Assembly (NCBI GenBank): GCA_934555825.1
Contig: CAKTFJ010000002.1
Location: 62,001-126,000, forward strand
DNA from: an uncultured Hyphomicrobium sp.
GTDB lineage: Bacteria; Pseudomonadota; Alphaproteobacteria; Rhizobiales; Hyphomicrobiaceae
Direction of reading: 5' to 3'
DNA length: 64,000 nt
Part shown: piece by piece, positions 9,209 to 18,153 of the stretch
Numbering within the stretch: position 1 is the first letter of the stretch
Layout: every line of letters begins with the position of its first letter
The notes under the pieces: generated by a model
What the model was told of the DNA's origin: nothing
What the model saw: the letters and a program-made list of their open reading frames with translations, nothing else
Database searches by the model: none
Made by a program: the position numbers and the translations under genes

Positions 9209-10012
9209 TCAGTTCACGCCGTACGCGCGTGACGGTGTTCCGTAACGCAGCACACGGACGGCGGTGCTTTCACGCGTACTGGGATCCGTGCCCGCCATGG
9301 GCCCGGCTTCGAGGTCGAGATCTGCAATCGAGCGCAGCGTGAGCGAGATCTCTCCCATCGAGTTGGCAAGCGCCAACAGTTCCGCCTGACGTGCCGTCAG
9401 TTCGAGCGTTGCCGTCGCGGCGCTTCCGTCGGCGGTCTTGCGGCCCTCCTTGGTCTCGATCTGCTGGCCAATGGCGAGCACGCGGACGTTTCCGAACAGG
9501 AGGTCGCTCACGTAATCCTCGCCGCCCGAGCGTCCGCGCACACGGCGGATGAGGATGACATCGACCCTGTCGTTGGGGAGGATGAGATTGCCGACGGCGG
9601 TCTCCTCCTTGATGCGGGTCGAGATGGCGCGCATTCCGGCTGGCAGAATGGCTGCAAGCACGCCGCCTTGACCGGCGCGGACAAGCTTCTGTTCGGTGAT
9701 TGGCTCGCCCGCCATCATGGGCGCGCGGGCAATGGCGCCCGAGAGCTGGGTCATCGCGTCGGGGCGGTCCTCGCGCGTGATGAAGCCCGTGGTGACCGTT
9801 TCCTTTGGCCAGGACTGCCAGCGGAACAGACTATCGTTCGTGATTTGGCCAAGCCCGATGTCCGTGCGGGCAACGAGCACATCGTTGCTCTCGACCTTGA
9901 CTTCGACGGTTTTTTCGACCGGCGGCTTGTTGACCATGGCGCTTACCATGAAAAACGCCAGAAGACCTGCGGTGGCCGCTACAGTCACTCCAATGAGTTG
10001 TGGCCGTTTCAT
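9209..10012 (-). CDS. cpaB: Flp pilus assembly protein CpaB (RcpC)
   Basis: A 267-residue protein with one N-terminal membrane helix, then an SAF-like domain (VLVARTDIGLGQ ... ARAPMMAGEPITEQKL) and a C-terminal region with the RcpC signature (GNLILPNDRVDVILIRR). CpaB/RcpC is a periplasmic component that stabilises the secretin. The frame extends to a TTG at 10078, but ATG 10012 (MKRPQLIGV) gives the usual membrane anchor at the N-terminus and is preferred; its ribosome site (GGGA) is weak. Confidence 0.92.
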   Translation of the reverse strand: MKRPQLIGVTVAATAGLLAFFMVSAMVNKPPVEKTVEVKVESNDVLVARTDIGLGQITNDSLFRWQSWPKETVTTGFITREDRPDAMTQLSGAIARAPMMAGEPITEQKLVRAGQGGVLAAILPAGMRAISTRIKEETAVGNLILPNDRVDVILIRRVRGRSGGEDYVSDLLFGNVRVLAIGQQIETKEGRKTADGSAATATLELTARQAELLALANSMGEISLTLRSIADLDLEAGPMAGTDPSTRESTAVRVLRYGTPSRAYGVN

Positions 10013-10118
10013 CGCGCGCGTTTTCCCATGCGGCCTTATGGCCGAACCTCGTGCCTTAGGCCGAAGATTGCGGGACAAACGTCAATGCGAAGTTAATCGG
10101 CGTTCAAGGATCGGACGG

Positions 10119-10625
10119 TCAGGCCAAGAATGCGCTGAACCACGGGGTTTTGGGATACACCCATAGAGCGCTTGCAGCGATGGCGATGCCGTAGGGAATG
10201 CCGGACTTCGGGAGGTGGAGGCGATGCGCCCAGGCGGGGATGGCGTAGGCGTCGCACGGCACCTTCCTATAGAGGAGGATCGCGAGCGCCAAGGCACCGC
10301 CGAAGAGCGTGACGCCGACAAGATACATGATGAGGCCGTCCATTCCGATCCAAAGGGCGCCGGCCGCGAGCAATTTGGCGTCTCCGCCGCCGAAACCGCC
10401 GATAGCGAACAGCACGAATGCGGCTGCCAGCACCACGAGCCCGGCTGCGACGTGCATCAGAATGGTGGAGAGGGGGAGCCCTATCAGTGGCGCAAGTAGG
10501 AAGAAGCCTGCAACGAGCGCAATCGAGATGCGGTTCGGGATCTTCATGGTCAGCAGGTCGGTGGCACCCGCATAGGCCATAATGGCAGGGAACACGAGAA
10601 GCAGAGAATACTCGAACTCGTACAT
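10119..10625 (-). CDS. cpaA: Prepilin peptidase CpaA (TadV, peptidase family A24)
   Basis: A 168-residue polytopic membrane aspartyl protease. The two catalytic aspartates expected of the family are at D23 (ATDLLTMKIPNR) and D82 (GGGDAKL). It removes the basic leader of Flp prepilins after the glycine. ATG 10625 follows AAGG by 6 bases; the longer open frame overlaps flp2 and is rejected. It directly follows flp2 and precedes cpaB. Confidence 0.94.
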   Translation of the reverse strand: MYEFEYSLLLVFPAIMAYAGATDLLTMKIPNRISIALVAGFFLLAPLIGLPLSTILMHVAAGLVVLAAAFVLFAIGGFGGGDAKLLAAGALWIGMDGLIMYLVGVTLFGGALALAILLYRKVPCDAYAIPAWAHRLHLPKSGIPYGIAIAASALWVYPKTPWFSAFLA

Positions 10626-10665
10626 TGGAACCTTGCCGTGAAGCGAAATGCGACGGAAGTGTGCT

Positions 10666-10836
10666 CTAGAACTTGGCGAATTCGTTCGATACGTCGGTGA
10701 AGAGGCCCTCCACCGCGATGAAAAAAAGTTGGAGGCTGGCAATAATCCCAACACCGACGATCATTGCGATCAGCGCGTATTCGATGGACGTGGCGCCCGA
10801 CCTGTCGGCCCAGAAAGACTTCATCAGTCTTTGCAT
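10666..10836 (-). CDS. Second Flp-type pilin (divergent)
   Basis: A 56-residue class IVb prepilin. A basic leader ends at SG, followed by the processing and assembly motif G/ATSIEYALIA, giving a mature peptide of about 42 residues. ATG 10836 is preferred (GGAG 8 bases upstream). It differs from the first pilin in the C-terminal half, which is aromatic-rich (LQLFFIAVEGLF), so it may be a minor or specialised subunit. It lies 40 bases upstream of cpaA and is separated from flp1 by a strong hairpin. Confidence 0.9.
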   Translation of the reverse strand: MQRLMKSFWADRSGATSIEYALIAMIVGVGIIASLQLFFIAVEGLFTDVSNEFAKF

Positions 10837-10984
10837 TCCGTTTTGCTCCGGCGCTGCTGTGCATCCGCCCCTTTGGGCCGGATTTGATGGCACCACGATA
10901 CCGACGAGCGGTTAAAGGTCAGTATTCGACCGGAAATCGAACGCTCTTCGGAAATTCGTCGTCGTGCTGGTGGCCGAAAATGGC

Positions 10985-11015
10985 ACGGCCATCCGAAGAG
11001 CTTTCGGATGGCCGT
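10985..11015 (-). terminator. Strong hairpin after flp1 (partial terminator or mRNA 3' end)
   Basis: Perfect 13-bp arms ACGGCCATCCGAA / TTCGGATGGCCGT with a 5-base loop lie 23 bases after the flp1 stop. The minus-strand downstream sequence is only moderately T-rich (CCATTTTCGG), so it may end or stabilise most flp1 transcripts while letting some read into flp2-cpaA. Confidence 0.75.
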
Positions 11016-11037
11016 TCCGCAACATGAATGCTGCGAA

Positions 11038-11211
11038 TTAGCGAGCCTTCGTGAGCTCGGTCGAGACGTTGCCGAACACCGTGGTGAGGCCGTCTTCGAG
11101 CGTGCCGAGAGCGGTGATGATGCCGACGCCGACGATGGCGGCGATCAGGCCGTATTCGATTGCGGTGGCGCCGGACTCGTCCTTCACGAAGCGCGAGAAG
11201 AGGTTCGTCAT
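11038..11211 (-). CDS. flp: Flp family type IVb pilin (major)
   Basis: A 57-residue prepilin with a short basic leader (MTNLFSRFVKDESG), the cleavage motif G/ATAIEYGLIAA and a hydrophobic helix; the mature form is about 43 residues. It is the likely main structural subunit of the Tad pilus: it is the first gene of the cluster, follows the long regulatory region and is followed at once by a strong hairpin. ATG 11211 is chosen because AGGGAG lies 9 bases upstream; the frame is open to 11250. Confidence 0.94.
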   Translation of the reverse strand: MTNLFSRFVKDESGATAIEYGLIAAIVGVGIITALGTLEDGLTTVFGNVSTELTKAR

Positions 11212-11670
11212 GACTGGTAACTCCCTTGTGTGACTTAAAAAGTCTGCCATTAGCTCGGGGCGTGGATCTTCCGTCCCGCGCCGGAACTGAGGCTAATCTA
11301 GCTCAGAGGTGTTAACGCGATGTAAAAGCGATGAATCTCTAGATGGGCAATCGTGTAGAAATTGTTAACGGCACTAATGAAATTTGATAATTTCCTGACT
11401 ATGTGAAGAATTCAAGTCAATTGAACGGCGTTTGCGTTTTGTTATTCTCAGTGTATCTGTGGAATAGCGCCGATATATCGTGGTTAATATTTTGTTCTTC
11501 TAGATCATTACTTGTATTTTTGAGATTTCTCGATCTCTGGATCTGCTCGTCTTCCACTGTCCATATCCCTAGGGGGCTGGGAAACGCATTCGATCCTTCG
11601 TCGGACTATGTGCCTGATGCCGATAGATGAGCCTGAGGTCCGCATATTCTGCGAAATGGCCCTTCGCGCA
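11212..11670. promoter_or_regulatory. AT-rich upstream region of the flp/cpa operon
   Basis: About 460 bases without a convincing gene. The part near 11330-11540 is clearly richer in A/T than the flanks. Reading toward flp (minus), the region contains two GTTAAC palindromes, a TTAA-N7-TAAA near-match to the CtrA consensus (11312-11326) and a GAATC (GANTC) site at 11333-11337. The long upstream distance suggests complex control of pilin transcription; no sigma factor promoter could be fixed with confidence. Confidence 0.45.
11312..11326. promoter_or_regulatory. Possible CtrA box upstream of flp
   Basis: TTAA-CGCGATG-TAAA matches 7 of 8 fixed positions of the CtrA consensus TTAA-N7-TTAA, about 100 bases before the flp start. 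CtrA activates pilA in Caulobacter, so the placement makes sense, but a one-mismatch site alone is weak evidence. Confidence 0.35.
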
Positions 11671-11713
11671 CGCACAAAACGAAAGCGGCCGCATCCTCTC
11701 AGGATGCGGCCGC
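11671..11713 (-). terminator. Terminator of secA
   Basis: Perfect 13-bp arms GCGGCCGCATCCT / AGGATGCGGCCGC with a 3-base loop (11685-11713), about 30 bases after the secA stop. In the minus direction they are followed by a T-rich stretch (TTTCGTTTTG). Confidence 0.85.
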
Positions 11714-11741
11714 GGAAATCCGTCTTTCGGAACGCGTCTCT

Positions 11742-14705
11742 TTACTCGTACGTGCCGTGACAGTGCTTGTATTTCTTACCGGAGCCGCACGGGCACGGCG
11801 CATTGCGTGAGACTTTGCCCCACGTCGCGGGGTCCGAGGGGTCGAATGCACCGGCTGCTTTGCGCGTTTGAAGAGGTGCGCGCTTCTCCGGTGCCGGACC
11901 GCCCCGACCCCGTCCGGCGATCGCCGCGTCGGCCATTGCAAACTCGTCCGAGAGTTCATCGAGCCCTGTCGTGGCGTCGACGTGATGAGCATGCATCTCG
12001 GGCAGTTCCGGCATTTCGAGCTCGGCGATCTCCTCGCCAGGCGCCCCCAGCTCGACGTGCATGAGCTGGCCGGTCGTCGCCTCGCGGAGGCGCGAGAGCA
12101 TGCTCTCGAACAGAACGAAGGCTTCGCTCTTGTACTCGTTCAAGGGATCGCGCTGTCCGTAAGCGCGGAAGCCGATCACCTGCCGGAGGTGCTCGAGCGT
12201 GATCAGATGCTCGCGCCAGAGATGGTCCAGCGTCTGGAGGAGGACCATCTTCTCGATCTGCCGGTAGGTGTCGGGCCCGATCTCGGCGACCTTGGCGGCG
12301 CCCTTCTCGTCCACGGCTCTCTGCAGGCGCTCGAAGATCTCTTCGTTGGCGATGCCTTCCTCGTTCGCCCATTCGTCGACCGGCTGATCGATCCCGAAGA
12401 TTGCCTGCACGGCTTCGCGGAGGCCGACGGTGTTCCACTGCTCGGCGTAGGCCTGCTCGGGAATGAATCGGGCAACGAGATCGCTCAGGACTTGATTGCG
12501 CAACTCCTGCACGGTTTCCGAGACGTCGTCCTCGGCCATGATGTCCTTGCGCTGGTCGAAGATGACCTTGCGCTGGTCGTTCATGACGTCGTCGTACTTC
12601 AGGATTTGCTTGCGGATGTCGAAGTTGCGGGCTTCGACCTTCTTCTGCGCCATCTCGAGGCTCTTGTTCATCCACGGATGGGTGATCGCCTCACCCTCCT
12701 GGAGGCCGAGCGACTTCAAGACGCCATCCATGCGGTTCGAGCCGAAGATGCGCATCAGATCGTCGTCGAGCGCGAGATAGAACTTCGAGCGGCCCGGGTC
12801 GCCCTGACGGCCGGACCGGCCGCGGAGCTGGTTGTCGATACGACGGCTCTCGTGGCGCTCGGTGGCGAGCACGTAGAGGCCACCCGACTCGAGAGCGATC
12901 TTCTTTTTAACGTCCACGTCGGCCTGGATCTCAGCGCGCTTCTTGGCGATGGCTGCGTCGTCGGGGGCGCGGCCCGCCTCGGTTTCCGCGGTGATCCAGT
13001 CGCGGAGCCGATATTCCACGTTGCCGCCGAGCTGGATGTCGGTGCCGCGGCCGGCCATATTGGTGGCAATGGTTACGGCGCCCGGTACGCCGGCCTGCGC
13101 GATGATGCTGGCTTCCTGCTCGTGATAGCGCGCGTTCAGCACTTGATGAGGGATCGGCTCGTCCTTCGTCTTGGCGCTGCCGAGGTCGACCAAATGCTGG
13201 CCGATGTCGTTGAAGTAAGCCTTGAGCTCGGACTCGGCCGTGGTCTTGCCTTCCTTGGCCTCTTTGAGGCGCTCGGCCTGCGACAGCAACGAGCGTCCGA
13301 GTTCTGTAAGGAACTTGCGGTCCTTCAGGAGGTCCGAGAGCTGCTCCGACTTTTCGATGGAGGTGGTGCCGACGAGGATGGGCTGTCCGCGGCGTGCGCA
13401 GTCCGCAATCGTGGTCACGATGGCGGCGAGTTTTTCTTTCTGCGTGCGGTAGATCTCGTCATCCTCGTCGATGCGCGAGATCTTGAGGTTCGTCGGGATG
13501 TCGATGACGTCGAGGCCGTAGATGTCCATGAATTCGGACGCTTCGGTGAGCGCCGTGCCGGTCATGCCCGCGAGCTTGTCGTAGAGGCGGAAGTAGTTCT
13601 GGAAGGTGACGGACGCGAGCGTCTGGTTTTCGGGCTGGATCTCGACCTTCTCTTTCGCTTCCAGCGCCTGATGCAGGCCTTCCGAGTAGCGCCGGCCCGG
13701 CATCATGCGGCCCGTGAACTCGTCGATGATGACGACCTCGTTGCCTTTCACGATGTAGTCTTTATCGCGCTGGAACAGCTTGTGGGCCTTGAGAGCCTGG
13801 TTCACGTGATGGACGAGGGTGACGTTCTCGATGTCGTAAAGGGAACCTTTGAGAAGCTCCGCATCTGCGAGCAGCTTCTCCATGAATTCGTTGCCGTCGT
13901 CGTTCAGCGTGACCTGACGCTGCTTTTCGTCCAGCTCGTAGTGCTCAGGCTGAAGCTTCGGAATGAATTGATCGACCGCCATGTAAAGGTCCGCGCGGTC
14001 TTCGAGGGGGCCGGAGATGATGAGCGGCGTGCGCGCCTCGTCGATCAAGATGCTATCCACCTCGTCGACGATGGCGAACGCGTGGCCGCGCTGGACCATG
14101 TCGTCCTTCCTGAGCTTCATGTTATCGCGCAGGTAGTCGAAGCCGAGCTCGTTGTTGGTGGCGTAGGTGACGTCGCAGGCGTAGGCGGTCTTGCGCTCGT
14201 CGTCGTCGAGGCCGTGGACGATGTTGCCGACCGTAAGGCCGAGGAAGCGGTAGACCCTGCCCATCCACTCGGCGTCGCGTTTGGCGAGGTAATCGTTGAC
14301 GGTTACGACGTGCACGCCCTTTCCGGTGATGGCGTTGAGGTACACGGCAAGTGTTGCCACGAGCGTCTTGCCTTCGCCCGTCTTCATCTCCGCGATGTTG
14401 CCTTCGTGGAGCACCATGCCGCCGATGAGCTGCACGTCGAAATGGCGCTGCCCGAGGGCGCGCTTGGCGCCTTCGCGGACGGTTGCGAAAGCTGGGACGA
14501 GGAGTTTGTCGAGGGAGGTTCCCTCACGGTACTGCCTGCGGAAATCTTCGGTCCGGGCGCGCAGCTCGTCATCGGTGAGCTTTGCGATCTCAGGCTCCAT
14601 CGCGTTGATGGCCTCGACTCGGGATCGGTAGCCGCGGACCCGTCGCTCGTTCGACGAGCCGAAAATCTTCGACGCAAAGTTTCCGAGGGAGTCGAGGGAA
14701 AGCAT
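11742..14705 (-). CDS. secA: Preprotein translocase ATPase SecA
   Basis: A 987-residue SecA, somewhat longer than the E. coli protein. It carries Walker A GEGKTL (about residue 105), the DEAD-type DEVDS box, the PPXD region, helicase motif [10 protein letters not shown] and a C-terminal zinc-binding SEC-C tail with C-P-C-G-S-G and K-H-C-H. SecA drives export of unfolded preproteins through SecYEG. It is preceded by AAGGAACG, 5 bases before ATG 14705, is monocistronic and ends in its own terminator. The divergent gene encodes a periplasmic foldase, a Sec client. Confidence 0.98.
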   Translation of the reverse strand: MLSLDSLGNFASKIFGSSNERRVRGYRSRVEAINAMEPEIAKLTDDELRARTEDFRRQYREGTSLDKLLVPAFATVREGAKRALGQRHFDVQLIGGMVLHEGNIAEMKTGEGKTLVATLAVYLNAITGKGVHVVTVNDYLAKRDAEWMGRVYRFLGLTVGNIVHGLDDDERKTAYACDVTYATNNELGFDYLRDNMKLRKDDMVQRGHAFAIVDEVDSILIDEARTPLIISGPLEDRADLYMAVDQFIPKLQPEHYELDEKQRQVTLNDDGNEFMEKLLADAELLKGSLYDIENVTLVHHVNQALKAHKLFQRDKDYIVKGNEVVIIDEFTGRMMPGRRYSEGLHQALEAKEKVEIQPENQTLASVTFQNYFRLYDKLAGMTGTALTEASEFMDIYGLDVIDIPTNLKISRIDEDDEIYRTQKEKLAAIVTTIADCARRGQPILVGTTSIEKSEQLSDLLKDRKFLTELGRSLLSQAERLKEAKEGKTTAESELKAYFNDIGQHLVDLGSAKTKDEPIPHQVLNARYHEQEASIIAQAGVPGAVTIATNMAGRGTDIQLGGNVEYRLRDWITAETEAGRAPDDAAIAKKRAEIQADVDVKKKIALESGGLYVLATERHESRRIDNQLRGRSGRQGDPGRSKFYLALDDDLMRIFGSNRMDGVLKSLGLQEGEAITHPWMNKSLEMAQKKVEARNFDIRKQILKYDDVMNDQRKVIFDQRKDIMAEDDVSETVQELRNQVLSDLVARFIPEQAYAEQWNTVGLREAVQAIFGIDQPVDEWANEEGIANEEIFERLQRAVDEKGAAKVAEIGPDTYRQIEKMVLLQTLDHLWREHLITLEHLRQVIGFRAYGQRDPLNEYKSEAFVLFESMLSRLREATTGQLMHVELGAPGEEIAELEMPELPEMHAHHVDATTGLDELSDEFAMADAAIAGRGRGGPAPEKRAPLQTRKAAGAFDPSDPATWGKVSRNAPCPCGSGKKYKHCHGTYE

Positions 14706-15115
14706 TCAATCGTTCCTTAAATCAGGGACTTGGCAAGATGCGCGGCGTGTTTGCGTCGCGCGCTCATTCACGTTTTTTCCTGTCCCGAGTGCGGTTTGCC
14801 AACGCTCCCCAGGGGGCATGGAAACCGTGGATGTGCCAGTCCGGCCAAGCGGCCATACGGGCGCAGACATAAGGATTACGCCCCTGAATTGTCAACGAGC
14901 ACGGGAGGCTCTTCTCAGTATCGGCGGCTTGAGATCTTTACCGGAGACGAGGTGGGATATGCCTGCAAGACGCCACAATTGTTGACTTGGCAGCCCCCGG
15001 GCGCTGGGTCTATGGATGCCGCGAATTTGCATTTTCGCATCCTTTTGACTTCGGCTGGCGTTTCGTTGCAGTGCCCAGCGTTGTTCAAGCCTCGATCCGG
15101 CAGGAGCCAAATCCC
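14706..15115. promoter_or_regulatory. Divergent intergenic region between secA and the parvulin gene
   Basis: About 410 bases that must hold the promoters of both flanking genes. Small open frames occur on both strands (for example plus 14730-15119) but have no ribosome site or family resemblance. A TTGACT at 14981-14986 is a possible -35 element for the plus strand, without a clear -10 partner. Nothing else could be supported. Confidence 0.35.
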
Positions 15116-16060
15116 GTGAAACTTTCCCATGCTGCCCGTTTTGCCGTCGTTCCGGCGCTCGTTCTTCTGGGAGCGCTGGCGGAAGCCGGCTCCGCGCGCG
15201 CGGAGGATAAGGTGCTGGCCAAGATCAACGGGGTGGAGATCCGGGAGTCCGATCTCGCGCTTGCAGAAGCCGAGGTTGGCGCGGAGGTGGCCAATATTCC
15301 CCTCGCGAACCGTCGCCGGCTGTTGCTCGAGTTTTTGATCGAGATGCAACTCTACTCAAATGCCGCCGATGGCGAGAAGCTGACGAGCGGGCCGGAGTTC
15401 GAGCGCCGCCTTGCGTATTGGAACACACGGGCCAAGCGTGACGCCTATTACGAAAAGGCGGTCAAGGAGGCGATCGGCGAGGGCGTCGTCCGCGCGCTCT
15501 ATGACGAGAAGGTCAAGGAAATCACCCCTGAGGAAGAGGTCGAGGCGAGCCATATCCTGGTCGAGACCGAAGAGCAGGCTCAGGCGCTCGCCGACCAGGT
15601 CCGCGATGGCGGCGATTTCGCCAAGCTCGCGGCCGAGCATTCCAAGGATCCCGGATCGAAGGCGAACGGCGGCAAGCTTGGCTATTTCGGCAAAGGGCAA
15701 ATGGTGAAGGAGTTCGACGAAGCGGCCTTTTCGCTGGAGAAGGGCGAGATCTCCAAGCCGGTCAAGAGCCAGTTCGGCTGGCATGTCATCAAGGTTGAGG
15801 ATCGCCGGGTGAAGCCGGTGCCGACCTTCGAAGAGGTCAAGGGGCAGATCTCGCACGCGATGGAGCAGCAGAAGGGTCAGCAGATCTCGAAGGAGCTGCG
15901 CGACAAGGCAACGATCGAATACGTGGATACCGACATCCGCGAGCAGGTGGAGAAGGAGGCGGCGGCCCAGGCGGCGCGTCAGCAGATGTTCGATCAGCAA
16001 ATGAACGAGCAACTCCAGAAAAAGCAGGACCAGGAAAAGCTCGAGAACGAGGCGAAATAG
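15116..16060 (+). CDS. Periplasmic parvulin-type peptidyl-prolyl isomerase (PrsA/SurA-like foldase)
   Basis: A 314-residue protein with a cleavable signal peptide (ends near SARAED), an N-terminal chaperone-like helical region containing [11 protein letters not shown], and one parvulin domain (about residues 140-235: [13 protein letters not shown] ... [21 protein letters not shown] ... [10 protein letters not shown]). The C-terminal 50 residues are charged and Gln-rich (coiled coil). GTG 15116 is the start: CAGGAG lies 9 bases upstream and the signal peptide begins there. It is expected to fold outer-membrane or periplasmic proteins. argJ follows after about 110 bases. Confidence 0.9.
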   Translation: MKLSHAARFAVVPALVLLGALAEAGSARAEDKVLAKINGVEIRESDLALAEAEVGAEVANIPLANRRRLLLEFLIEMQLYSNAADGEKLTSGPEFERRLAYWNTRAKRDAYYEKAVKEAIGEGVVRALYDEKVKEITPEEEVEASHILVETEEQAQALADQVRDGGDFAKLAAEHSKDPGSKANGGKLGYFGKGQMVKEFDEAAFSLEKGEISKPVKSQFGWHVIKVEDRRVKPVPTFEEVKGQISHAMEQQKGQQISKELRDKATIEYVDTDIREQVEKEAAAQAARQQMFDQQMNEQLQKKQDQEKLENEAK

Positions 16061-16169
16061 TCTCACGCGTCTTGGTGCTTCAACTCATCGGTCGGGTCGC
16101 TTGCAAAGGGCGGCCCGATTGTGTCTCGTCCTCCCGTTGCCGCTCTCTTCTTTCGTGCCGGAGCCACCC

Positions 16170-17417
16170 ATGGGCCAGATTACGACCCGCTCGCCGTTCA
16201 CTCCCGAAAGCCTGCCCCGCCTAGGCCCCATTGCGGGCGTGCGTTTCGCCACCGCGGAAGCGGGCATCAAATATCGCGGCCGTACGGATCTGATGGTTGC
16301 CGTTCTCGATGCGGGCACGACGGCGGCCGGTGTGCTCACGCAATCCAAAACGGCTTCCGCGCCAGTGCTGCTTTGCCGCGAGCATTTGAAGGGCGGCGCA
16401 GCGCGGCTTCTGATCGTGAATTCCGGCAATGCGAACGCTTTTACGGGCAAACGCGGCCGCGAGGCGGTTGAAATCACGGTTGAGGCGGGTGCCAAGGCGG
16501 CGCGGTGCGCGACAGATGACGTGTTCGTGGCCTCGACGGGCGTGATCGGCGAACCGCTGGACGCCGGGAAGTTTGCGCATCTCCTCGATAAGCTCGTGCA
16601 GGACGCAGTGCCCGACGCCTTCGAACTCGCTGCGCGCGCGATCATGACGACCGATACCTATCCGAAGCTCGCGACGCGTACGGCGCGGATCGGCGGCGTC
16701 GACGTGACGATCAACGGCTTCTGCAAGGGTGCAGGCATGATCGCGCCCGATATGGCGACGATGCTTGCCTTCATCTTCACCGACGCGGCGATTGGGTCCG
16801 AGGCGCTGCAGGCGCTGCTCTCGGAGCACGTGGTGACGACGTTCAACTCGATGACCATCGACGGCGATACGTCTACGAGCGACACCTGCCTCCTGTTCGC
16901 GACCGGAGCGGCCGAGGCGCGTGGGCAAGCGCGCGTTACGGACGCTGCCGATCCTGCGCTCGCCGAATTCTCGGGTGCGCTTCACGATCTCATGCGCGAT
17001 CTCGCGATCCAGGTTGCGAAGGATGGCGAGGGCTTGAGCAAGTTCGTGACCTTCATCGTGGAAGGTGCAGAGAGCGTGCACGCTGCGAGGCGCATCGCGC
17101 TTGCTTGCGCGAACTCGCCAATTTTGAAGACGGCGATTGCGGGCGAAGACCCGAATTGGGGCCGTGTCGTCATGGCTGTCGGCAAGGCGGGAGAGGCCGC
17201 GGATCGCGACAAGCTCGCGATCTGGTTCGGCCCCTATTGCGTGGCCCGCGATGGCGAGCGGGCGGCAGAGTACGACGAGGCGACGGTGGCCGCCTATATG
17301 AAGAACCGCGAGATCGTGATCCGCGTCAATGCCGGCGTCGGCGAGGGCACGGCACATGTGTGGACGTGTGATCTCACGCACGACTACGTGTCGATCAACG
17401 CAGATTACAGAAGCTGA
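16170..17417 (+). CDS. argJ: Bifunctional ornithine/glutamate N-acetyltransferase ArgJ
   Basis: A 415-residue ArgJ. It transfers acetyl from N-acetylornithine to glutamate (and, in bifunctional members, uses acetyl-CoA), recycling acetyl in arginine synthesis. The precursor self-cleaves at an Ala-Thr bond; here the site is A196-T197 in [17 protein letters not shown], with the Thr as nucleophile. The N-terminal [12 protein letters not shown] block is also typical. ATG 16170 has GGAG 7 bases upstream. Parvulin-argJ adjacency is common in Rhizobiales-type genomes (from general knowledge). Confidence 0.97.
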   Translation: MGQITTRSPFTPESLPRLGPIAGVRFATAEAGIKYRGRTDLMVAVLDAGTTAAGVLTQSKTASAPVLLCREHLKGGAARLLIVNSGNANAFTGKRGREAVEITVEAGAKAARCATDDVFVASTGVIGEPLDAGKFAHLLDKLVQDAVPDAFELAARAIMTTDTYPKLATRTARIGGVDVTINGFCKGAGMIAPDMATMLAFIFTDAAIGSEALQALLSEHVVTTFNSMTIDGDTSTSDTCLLFATGAAEARGQARVTDAADPALAEFSGALHDLMRDLAIQVAKDGEGLSKFVTFIVEGAESVHAARRIALACANSPILKTAIAGEDPNWGRVVMAVGKAGEAADRDKLAIWFGPYCVARDGERAAEYDEATVAAYMKNREIVIRVNAGVGEGTAHVWTCDLTHDYVSINADYRS

Positions 17418-17496
17418 TACGCGGAGACCCGCCTGCGTTTTCGCCCCCCGGCCGAATGGGGGCAAGCGTTCCGGATCTGAGCGAGTGGAGGCGGCC

Positions 17497-18153
17497 TTGG
17501 ACCCAAATTTCTGGATCGAGCGCTGGAAGAACGCCGAGATCGGATTTCACCGCGAGAAGGTGCACGACTTTCTGCCGCGGTATTGGCCGTCACTCGGCCT
17601 CGCGCCGGGAAGCGCGGTGTTCGTTCCGTTGTGCGGGAAGAGCCATGACATGGTGTGGCTCGCGGCGCAGGGCCATCGCGTGATCGGCTGCGAGTTGTCG
17701 CCGCTCGCCGTCGATGCGTTCTTCCGCGAGCAGGATCTCGTGGCGGACGTTCGGCCGGTGGGTGCGCTTGCCGTCTGGTCCGCAGGACCGTTCACGATCT
17801 GGTGCGGCGACATTTTCGAGCTGCCGGAAGAGGCCGTCCGCGATGTCGCGGCCGTGTACGACCGGGCGGCCCTGGTCGCTTTTCCGCCGAGCCTGCAGGT
17901 TCGCTACGCGGAAACGCTTCTCACCTTACTGCCTCAAGACGCGCCGATGCTGCTCGTGTCGCTCGCCTATCCTGACGGGCAGATCAACGGGCCGCCGTTT
18001 TCCACGCCGCGCGCGCAAGTCGATGCGTTGTTTGCCGAGGCCCATGAGATTGAGCTTGCGGAAACGCGCGATGGGCTGGACGAGAGCCAGAACCTGAAGG
18101 CACGCGGCGTGACGTCGCTTGACGAGGCGGCTTACATCCTCAAGCGGATGTGA
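17497..18153 (+). CDS. tpm: Thiopurine S-methyltransferase family protein
   Basis: A 218-residue SAM-dependent methyltransferase. The family N-terminal pattern D-P-x-F-W-x-x-R-W ... IGFH begins exactly at the TTG start proposed here, which has GGAGG 5 bases upstream; GTG 17485 is the alternative. The SAM region is VFVPLCGKSHDMVWLAAQGHRVIGCELSPLAV, then YDRAALVAFP. Bacterial TPMTs methylate thiopurines and in some species selenium or tellurium oxyanions; the native substrate is unknown. It lies 79 bases after argJ and its 3' end overlaps that of bioA by 14 bases. Confidence 0.9.
   Translation: MDPNFWIERWKNAEIGFHREKVHDFLPRYWPSLGLAPGSAVFVPLCGKSHDMVWLAAQGHRVIGCELSPLAVDAFFREQDLVADVRPVGALAVWSAGPFTIWCGDIFELPEEAVRDVAAVYDRAALVAFPPSLQVRYAETLLTLLPQDAPMLLVSLAYPDGQINGPPFSTPRAQVDALFAEAHEIELAETRDGLDESQNLKARGVTSLDEAAYILKRM

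Noticed and set aside
11403..11630. Plus-strand 75-codon frame in the AT-rich flp upstream region
   Set aside because: No ribosome site, no resemblance to a family and composition that follows the AT-rich background; better read as regulatory DNA.
11868..14720. Plus-strand open frame of 950 codons opposite secA
   Set aside because: It is the exact antisense of secA; its protein is a low-complexity Val/Asp/Leu/Arg product with no family motif, typical of antisense frames in high-GC genes.
14730..15119. Plus-strand 129-codon frame between secA and the parvulin gene
   Set aside because: It overlaps the ribosome site and start of the parvulin gene, has no ribosome site of its own and no recognisable domain.
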